Of a stretch of 64,000 bases of DNA, positions 43,801-52,800 are shown piece by piece (position 1 is the stretch's first letter; every line of letters starts with the position of its first letter). The position numbers and the translations under genes are program-made. The stretch comes from Nocardia camponoti (GTDB lineage Bacteria; Actinomycetota; Actinomycetes; Mycobacteriales; Mycobacteriaceae), in the NCBI RefSeq assembly GCF_014646135.1, contig NZ_BMMW01000003.1:218947-282946 (forward strand), in the 5' to 3' direction. Below the pieces are notes generated by a model. That model ran no database searches. It saw only the letters and a program-made list of their open reading frames with translations, and was not told where the DNA came from.

Positions 43801-46800
43801 AGAGGTTCGACTGGCTCGACCTCGGTTTGTGGGCCGCCTTTAGATTCAGGCGCGTGGTCGGCGATGTTGTCGGCGTCGATGAGGTGATCCAAGCCAAGCG
43901 CGCGCAGATCGGCCTCGACCTCGGCGCGCAAGGCGGGATCGGCGTCGGTGATCCACGGCCGGTACTCAGACCCGTCCGGGTTGCGCATCGGTAGGAACTC
44001 GCCCGCCTGATCGGCGATGCGCGTCGACAGATGCCGCAACAGCGGGATGAGCTCACGGTTCGCCCAGAACTTTTGTCCCTCGACCACCCACCGGAATGGG
44101 TTGAATTTCACGCTGAGCGCCTCGTATTCGTCGCCCACCGGACCGCCCGGGGTTGGGTCTTTCATCGAGGTCAACGGTAGTCCGGCCATGTTGGCCATCA
44201 TCGAGAGAAAAGCGCTGTCGAGGCTCGACCCGGACGCGTGCTTCGGGGTGTCGCCAAGGTAGCCGTAACTCAGTTTGCCCAACATCCGACGGAACCAGCC
44301 CTTTGGCTTCTCAGCCTCGGGCACGGCATCGGGAACGGGGCGTGGCGGTGGCGCCGGCCGGTCGATCTGCTCGGCCCGCCACGCACCATCGCCGTCCGGG
44401 ACCAGTCGCACCAGCATGCGTTCGCCTTCCACCTCAATGGCGAAATGGCGCTCGGTGAGGTCGTTGGCGGTGAGATGGTGCAGGTGTGCGAGGTCGGCGG
44501 CCTCGCGGGCGATCCCAGCGCGGAGTCGGTTGATGTCATCGGGCGCGCGGGTCAGGGCCGGGTCTGGGCTGAGGTTAAGTCGGGCGGCCCAGCGGCTGGC
44601 GGCGGCGCGCAAGTGGGCGCGCTGGACCGGATCGCTCGACTCAGTGAAGCGGCGCACGGTGTCGGCGAAAGCTTCAATCGCGCCCGCGCGCATGGCGTTT
44701 CGATAGCGGCGCAGATCCATCGCCGACTGATCGGCGGGATCGACGTTGAGCTGGGCGGCGAGACGACGTGCGGCTTCGCTTGCCTGTTCAACGCGTGGAG
44801 TGCCCATCACCGCCTCCGTCGGGTCAAGGATGCGAGTCGGCTTGACTGGACGTTCGGCAGGGTCGGCGGGCACTGGTTGATCAGGGGCGGGATTGTCTAT
44901 TCCGGCCTGGCGCAACGTTTCTCGCATCTCGGCGGCGATCGCGGGGTCACCGTCGGCCTCCCACGCCTCCAACTCATCGAGGTCGAGCGTTTCGAAGTCG
45001 TCGGGGTAGCGCATTGGCGTGGGTTCGGCGTCGGGGTCGAGCGCACTGTCGATGAAGTCGCGGGCCCGTGCCATGTCCGCGATCTCACCCAGCGCACCAA
45101 GCGGATCGGGCAGGTTGGTAAGCAGCTCACCAAAACCCAGGTCGTTGGCGATGCGCCGCACGTAATCGCGTTGCGCGTCGGTGAGCGGCGCGACGTCAGC
45201 GTGCGCCGAAGGCGGGAGTTCGGCCAGCTCACGGAGGAAGTCGGCCATGTCGTCGAGCGGGTTAGGGGTGGGGTCGACGCCGTCGCGGGCATCGGCTTGG
45301 TCGGTGTTGCCGCCGGGCATCGACCGCTCGGTGCCGCCGCCGGGCATGGCCTGGTCGGTGCCGCTGCCGGGCATCGCGTGATCGTTGTCGCGACTGTGAG
45401 CCGAAGCGTCGGCGTCGTTGCGGTGTGCAGCGTCGGCGTCGCGGTGTGCGGCGTCGGCGTCGCGGTGTGCGGCGTCGGCGTCGCGGTGTGCAGCGTCGGC
45501 ATCGCGGTGTGCGGCGTCGGCATCGCGGTGTGCGGCGTCGCCGTCGCGGTGTGCGGCGTCGCCGTCGCGGTGTGCGGCGTCGGCGTCGCGGTTAGCTGCG
45601 TCGCGGTTGCGGGTGGCAGCGTCGGCATCGTGGGCGGCGGCGTGGCGGCTGGCTGCGTCACGGTCGCCGTTCGGAGCGTTGGCATTGTCGCCGTCCTGCG
45701 CCACGACATCGGCTGTATCGCGAACGGCCAGTTCGGCTGGCGCGCGTTGCGGGAACAACTCGGCGAACCAGTTCGACCGGCGCCCCCTCGTCGGTTCGTC
45801 GGGATCAGGCGCGAAGGTGACCGGGGGGTTGCCTGGCGGTCGCGACGGCGGGCCGCCGGGCTGAGCGAGCGGTGCGGCTGGAGGCGGATCGTCGTCGTCG
45901 GAATCCCCGTCCTCTGGCCCCGGTTCGTCACGCGTGAGTTCGGTTGAGGCAGAAGGTGATTCCGAGGGGCCGAGTTCGGCGAAGCGGTCGGCGATGTCGG
46001 CGCGGGCCGCGTCCAGCTCCGCCCGCGCGGCTAAATACGACTGATGCGCGGCAATGTCGGAGTCGACGTCGGCGAGGTGGTCGATGACATTTTCTAGCGC
46101 GGCATCCGCATCCCTATTCCGTTGCGCCGCAGCGTGATCAGCCGCCATCTCCTGTCGGCGCACCGCATCGTCGATCATCGCGAGCGGATCGACTGGTGTG
46201 GCGGGGCCGACCAGTTCATCGAGTGTCGGCAACGGTTGATCGAGCGCACTGGCGACTTCGTCGAGCTTCGACATGACCTCATCGAAACGTGCTGAATCCG
46301 AGCGTGATTCATCGCCTGTAGCCCGTCGCATGGCGTCCGGTCGCCCACCGAGTTCCCCTTCGGCGGATGTCCCGTCCTCGTTGGACTCGGGCCGCGCAGG
46401 CCCACTCTGTCGGCTGGGTCCATCATCTGCGACCTCGCCCGGCTGCCCGACCTCGCCCGGCTGCCCGACCTCGCCCGGCTGCCCGACCTCGCCCGGCTGC
46501 CCGACCTCGCCCGACTGCCCGACCTCGCCCGACTGCCCGACCTCGTCCGGTGCCCCGACCTCGTCCGGTGCCCCGACCTCATCCGGTGCCCCGACCTCAT
46601 CCGGTGCCCCGACCTCATCCGGCCGCCCGACCTCATCCGGCCGCCCGACCTCGCCCGACTGCGTCGCTGACGGCGGCTGAGCAGGTCCGTCCGGCCCTGT
46701 CGGCGTCCGCTCACCCGCCAGCGCGGTGCCCGGGTGCGTCGCATTCACTTCCGGGGCGTAGTACCTCTCAACGAGCGAGCGCAGGTGGGTGACTTGCTCC

Positions 46801-49800
46801 GCGCGCGTGCGGATTTCCTCGCGAAGTCGGTCAACTTCGGCAGTGAGTTTCGCGCGGTCAAGGCCCTCGTGCTTCTCGATCTTGCCGTCGCGGTAAGCCT
46901 CGTACACCTTGACGAAATCGGCGGCCAGTTTGCTCGCTTCGCCGCGCGCGCGGTCGAGTTCGCCCGCGATCGCCTCCTGCGACATTCCCCGGAATTCCGG
47001 CACATCGATGCCCCGCGATGCGGCCAGCGCGGCGTGGTAGTTGTCGATCGCGGCGTTGAGCTGCCCGGAATCGGGCGCGTTAACCCCGATCAACCGTGAC
47101 CAGTCGCGGTTGGGTTGTGGCCGGTGCAGGTCACCTTCGGGGCCAGCGAGCCCGTCGACGTGGTCGGCGATGCGCCGCGGGTAGTCAAGCGGTCTGCCCG
47201 GCAGCGCCGCGCGCACCGCCTCGCGCAGGCTGCGCATACCGTCGAGGTCGGACACATCGGGCTGGCCAACACCGCGCGGGTCGGCGCGGTGGTCGCCGCC
47301 CGGCACCTCCGAATAGCGGTCAATGCGCTGCAACGCGGTGACATATTCGGTGAGTGCCGCGCGCACCACGTCGGTGCCACCGCGACGCTGCATCCGCATC
47401 ACCAATTTGCGCAGTTTGCGCGCGTCGATGCCCTGGTCAGCTGGCCCGTAATTCACGGCACCCTTGCGGTACTCCTTCGGCGCGAACGAGCGCGGATCGG
47501 TGACGCCGAGCGCAGCAAGTAGTCGCGCCTGCGCCGCGTTGACCGCCGCCTCGTCGATCTCACGCAACTGTCGCGAGTAGCCCTGGTTGCCGCGCGGTTC
47601 GTGACGCGGCCCGTCGAGTAGATCCTCGAACTGCTGCTCACGCGTCGCTCTACGCTGGCGACGGTTGACCAAACCCTCCGACACCCGCTGAGGCGTGAAG
47701 TCAGCCTGGCTGATGCCGAGCCGGTGCGCCAGTTGCGACCGCGCGTCGCCGACGCTGTTGAACGTTTCGATCTCGGCCATTTGCCGCGCATAGTCGGCGA
47801 GCATTTCCAGCTGACCTGCCCGCAGCGCGTTGTCAATGGCGAGCCTATCGAGCACCTGGTGCACCCGCGCGGGGTGCAACTGTTCGCCGCCCAGCCCCAA
47901 TTGACTTGCGGCAGATACTATTTCGTCGCGAAGCTGCGCCCGAGTAAGCGGTGCGTCCGGCGAAACCGCGTGCCACGCCCCGTCATCCCCACGGACGAAT
48001 GTCGCCGTGAACTCGTGCCCGGCGATCGCCGAGTCGACATGGGTAATCGGTGGTGTTGGCAACGGGTCGATGACCACGTTGCCGTCCGCGTCGACCCGCT
48101 GCTCGGCGTAGGTGAGCGTCAGGTCGCCATCGCGCAACGCGCGCGCGAGATCGGGGTTGTCGGCGAGAACACGCGCGAGCGCCTGCCCCCGGTCAAGCTC
48201 GCCGTCAACAACAATCAGCCGGTCAGGGCTACCGTCCGTGCCGGGGAACCGCGCGACCTGATCGTGATAGGCCTCGCTGGCGCGTTCGCTCGGATGACCC
48301 GCCAGGTACTGGTCGGCCAACGCTATGAAAGCGGCAAGGTCGCGTGCGTGTTGGGCGGCGGCGTCGCGCAACACGCCAATGACGCGGGTCAAATTTTCCC
48401 CGGTGAGATCGGTGAGGTCGACCCCGAACATGGCTGCGCGACCGGACAATTCGTCACGCAACTGGTCGCGGCGAAGAGCGTGCTCGAAGAAGTCGCGCCC
48501 GGCCTGGTCGCGTCCGAGTTCGGCATCGTTGGCGATATTGCCCCAGTCCGGCAGGGGGTCAGCGCCGTTGGCGACCCGGTCGATATCGAGCCGTACTGGG
48601 TCGCCGTCGAACGCGACAACCAGTTCCCGCAGGAAACGACCCATCGGGTTCTTGTCGAAGAAGTTGACCTCGTCCCCGAATGGAACCGGACGTGCTGCGG
48701 GTGCGTCGGCGGCACGCGGGTCGGCACCCGGCCAGCTGTAGGGGCGCTCCTGTTCCTCCCGCACGCGACGGGCGGCATCGGCCAGCCCTTCGATCGACGC
48801 GGCCTCGCGCAGCACGCGATGCATCTGTTCGGCGATCGCCCGACGCAACCCGGCCGGACTGTCCTCGTCGATCTCGTAGCCGAGCCGCCGCGCCATCTCG
48901 CCGAGCGACTCGTCGGCAGGCGGGGTCGGCGTTGGGTCGTCGCTCGGCTCGTACGGTGGCAGTTGCTCAAGCGCGATCTCGGCTTCGGGGCTGATCAGGC
49001 TGTTCGCGCCCATGTCATTGATCAACTCTTGCCGCAGCTCGGGATCGGCGGTCGCGAACAGTTCCCGCAGCACGGCGAGCGCTTCGGCGGGCGTGGTGCG
49101 TTCGGCGAGCAACTCGTCGATGACAGTGTCGCGGACCAGTCGCGGATCGGCGTCGGTGATCCACGGCCGGTACTCGGTGCCGTCGGGGTTAAGCACGGGC
49201 ACATACTCGCCAGCGACGTCACGCATCCGACCGAGCCGCTCACCGATAAGCGGCAGGAGTTCGCGGTTCTGCCAGACGGTGAAGCCTTCTTTGCCGATGC
49301 GCGCCACGTTGAGGACGGGACCTTCGCCGGGTGGCGGCGGGGCCTGCACTACGTCGCCCGGTGGCCCTGGATGATGCGGCGGCATCGGGGCGTGCGTGGG
49401 CGGCGGATCCGAGAGGTGGGCGATGGCTTGCACGCCGTCGCGGATCTCGGTCTGGCCCCGTCCGTCGATGCCGGAACCGGACGGGTATTTCAGGTTGAGC
49501 CCGCGGTAGCCGGCATTGAGCATGTCGACGAGCGCGCGGAGCTTGCCGCGCGGTAGGTCAGTCGTTGGGCGCGCGACAGGGGACGAATTGCTTTGGGGAG
49601 CAAGTGATTGCACGTTTTCGACGACCCAGCGACCATCTTCGAAGCGGGCACGCACCACAACGTGTTCGCCGGTTTGCATCCGAACTTGGAGCTCGCGGAT
49701 GTGCCCTTCCGCGAAGGCGGGTCGAAGGTCGGAGCCGCCGCCACCGCGTTCGTTGCCACCGCGTTCGTTGCCAGCGTTCTCATTGCCGTTGTGCTCGTTG

Positions 49801-52800
49801 CTGTTGTGCTCGTTGCCGGTGTTCTGGTTGCCGGTGTTCTGGTTGTCGCCGTCCATCCACCGCGGCCCATCGCCCTGCCGGTCGCGCTCGTCGGCGGGGG
49901 CGCGTTCGGTATCCCGCTGTCGCGACGATGAATCCCGCTCGCTCGCACCATCGTCAGCCGATCGGGCCGATGGCCTGGACGGTTCGTCCCGGTGTCGCGA
50001 CGAATCTCCTTCGCGCGCACCGTCATTTATCGCGGAATCGGCGGTGTCGGACGCGACGCCCTGCTGTCGCGACGAATCACTTTGGCTCGCACCATCGTTC
50101 AACGGAGACGGGTCCGCGTTGACGACCCGTTCTCCAGCACGACTCGTCGCGTCAGCGAGCGCGGTGCCGGTCGGGTCGAGCGCCGTCTGCTCCGGAGTAC
50201 GGTCGCTAACCGCACGTTCGCGCAGCTCACTGAGCACGTCGTCAGGGCCGCGTTCGCCAACGACCCCCTCGTACACCCGGCCAGAGACAAGGTCGACAAC
50301 AACGGCGACCTCCGCACGATAACGAGCCGTCGCGGCGGTGTGTTCGGCGAGCGCCGTCCTCGCCTCGTCGGCGCGGGTCGTCGCGTTCTCCAGGCCACTC
50401 GCGGCGGCGTCGATCGCGGCAGCGGCCTGCCTCGCCGCCTTCCCATCGGTTTGCGCGCCACGCTGCTCGGTGAGGGCCTCACGAATGAGAGCCTGGTCGC
50501 CCGACGCCCGCACCGCAGCAAGTTTTGTCTTGGCGTCTTGTTCGCGGCGCTCGGCGTCGGCGATATCAGCCTCAACCCGCTCGCGTGCCGCCGCGAGCGC
50601 GTCCGCGTCCGGCAGCCCGTTCGGATTGTCAACCGCCGCATCGTATTTCGCGCGAGCGGCACCGAGTTCGCGTTCACGCGCCGCGACGTCGGCCGCCAGC
50701 GTTTCCGCGTGGGTCGCCCCAGGGCGGTCGTAGTCGCCAGCGCGGTCGGCGGCGAGGTCGCGGGCGAAGGCGTCCGGCGCGGTGCCGTCGATCGCGGTAA
50801 TCACGCCGTCCGTGCGCGTTATCGATCCGCTGGTCAGGTCACCCAGCACCCGGGGCGAGCGGTCACCCACTGTGCCGCCGCCATCGACCGTCGGCACCAG
50901 ATGGGCCATGTTCGAGTCTTCGGCGAACGGCGAGACCAATGCCCGATCGGTGTTACCCACACCGACCCCGTCACGCGGGCCGCGCCCCTCGACATGATCG
51001 CGGAAGTGTCCTGCCGAACTCTCGGTGCCCGCGACGGTTCGCGAGCAGTTCGCGCAACACGGCGACGGTTGCGGACTGTGAATGCCCTGGTTGCCCTCGG
51101 GGTTGTAGGGGGTGTTGAGGATCGAGCGCAGGCCCTCGTAATCGGTCGGCAGCAGCTGATCGGGCGACGCGTCGGGGCGCTCGGCGCGCATCCGCTCGTT
51201 GTCGGCTGCCCGGTCTTGCAGCGCCATGTTGGTGCCGCGCACCTCCGCGTGCTCAAGCGGATTTCCGTAGTGCGGGTAGGCGACTCGATCGTGCCCGCCG
51301 GTCGGATCGGCCGATTCCTTAGGCGCGGCGTCATACACCGCGTCCGGATCAGCCCCGGTCCGACGAATATTGTCAACGAGCGTTGGGTGGATTTCGTCCA
51401 CGCTGATGGGCGTGCGGAGGCCGTTCGCACCCTCATAGACCCGACCGGTCAGCCGGTCAATGGTGATCGACGTGACCGGGCCTCGGTCGTGCGCGGCGAA
51501 GGCTGACCCGTCGGCGAGCGCGTCCGCGAGCGCTTTCCTGCTGTCTGCCAAGGACTTTCGTGCGGCGTCGACGCGATCGTTAGCCGCCTGCGCCTCTGCA
51601 ACGCGCCGGTCGTAGGTCTCTTTAGCCGCGCGGGCCTCCTGTTCCGCTTTCGCCGTCGGCTGGTCCGCACTCCGCGCCTCAGCGAGTTTCTGCTCCGCCG
51701 CGCGAAGCTTGCCTAGCGCGTCGCGTTCATGCGTTGTCGCCCTCTTCGCCGCAGGATTGGCCTTGTTCACCTCCTCCTTCGCTGCTCTGACGGCCGCGTC
51801 ATGCTGATCGAATCGCGCCGCCTGATCAGCGAACGCCCGTGCGCGCTCGTTGGCGAGCAAATCGCTGTACTCGCCGATCGGTACCCCAGCGACATGGGTG
51901 ATTTCCGGCGGACTGCCAGCCGTTGTGACCTGCGGGTCGTCGAGCGAGAGCTGACCGAGGCGCTGGACAAGCGAATCGCCGAGCCTCGGTAGGTCGGGCA
52001 CCGTGTCGGTTCCGTGCAGCGGCACACCGTCGGGCCCGGTGATCGGGTGCAGGAAGTTGCTCGGCGGCTGACCATCGACGAGCGGCGGGTCATCACCGCC
52101 ACTCATCCAGATCGAGTTCGCCGGGTTTGGCCCCGCGCTCACGAGCGCAGGCTCAAGGCCACGCTCCCACCGCGGCTCCGGCGCGTCGGGATTGAGCGCC
52201 GGGATCCGCTCACGCGGGTCGCCAGGATTGACCCGCTGATCAGCTGCCGGTCGGAAGTCCTGCCAGCCCGTGCCCGGATCACGGAAGATCGCGGGCGAGC
52301 CAGGAAACGGCATCGCGCCAACAACGCCGTCGGGCGCGCGAACGGTGACGCCGAGCCGGTCAGCAACATATTGGGCCCACCCGTTGGCGTTGCCCGAATG
52401 ACAGGCGACAAGCCGGATCGGTGTGCCGGGCTCGTAATGCGGGTTGTTGAGGATCGCCTGCACGATCTGCTCTGGGTGGGTCGGCACCCGGTCGCCGGGG
52501 ATCGGCGCGCCGTCGGCGGTGCCATGCAGGATGACGTCGTGCTGGCCCTCGTTGAGCAGATTCTCGCGCACGCTGTGGGTGGCGGGATCATCGCCGATCG
52601 ACGTGCTATCCGGCCGATGAACGACCCCTTCGCCGTTCGCGAGAAAGTCGTCGAAGACGGGTGGGTTGCCGTCGCGGTCGGTCCACGGTTCGTGGGTGTC
52701 GTGGGTCGTCCGCGCGTTGCGTAGGTCGTCGGAGTCGCCCGTGCGCGACGGGTGGTCCGAGCTGCTGTCGCGCGACTGGGACGAGTCGCTGGCGTGGGGC

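Noticed and set aside
44238..45947. Open frame of 569 codons on the plus strand opposite the giant toxin gene (also 47724-49556 and 53154-54578).
   Set aside because: High GC content and tandem repeats leave frames open on the antisense strand. The translations are Arg/Val/Gly-rich without motifs and lie within a single coherent minus-strand gene.
45416..46665. Tandem repeats that could be mistaken for a CRISPR array.
   Set aside because: Units are contiguous with no spacers, are 18 and 21 bp, and encode in-frame peptides.
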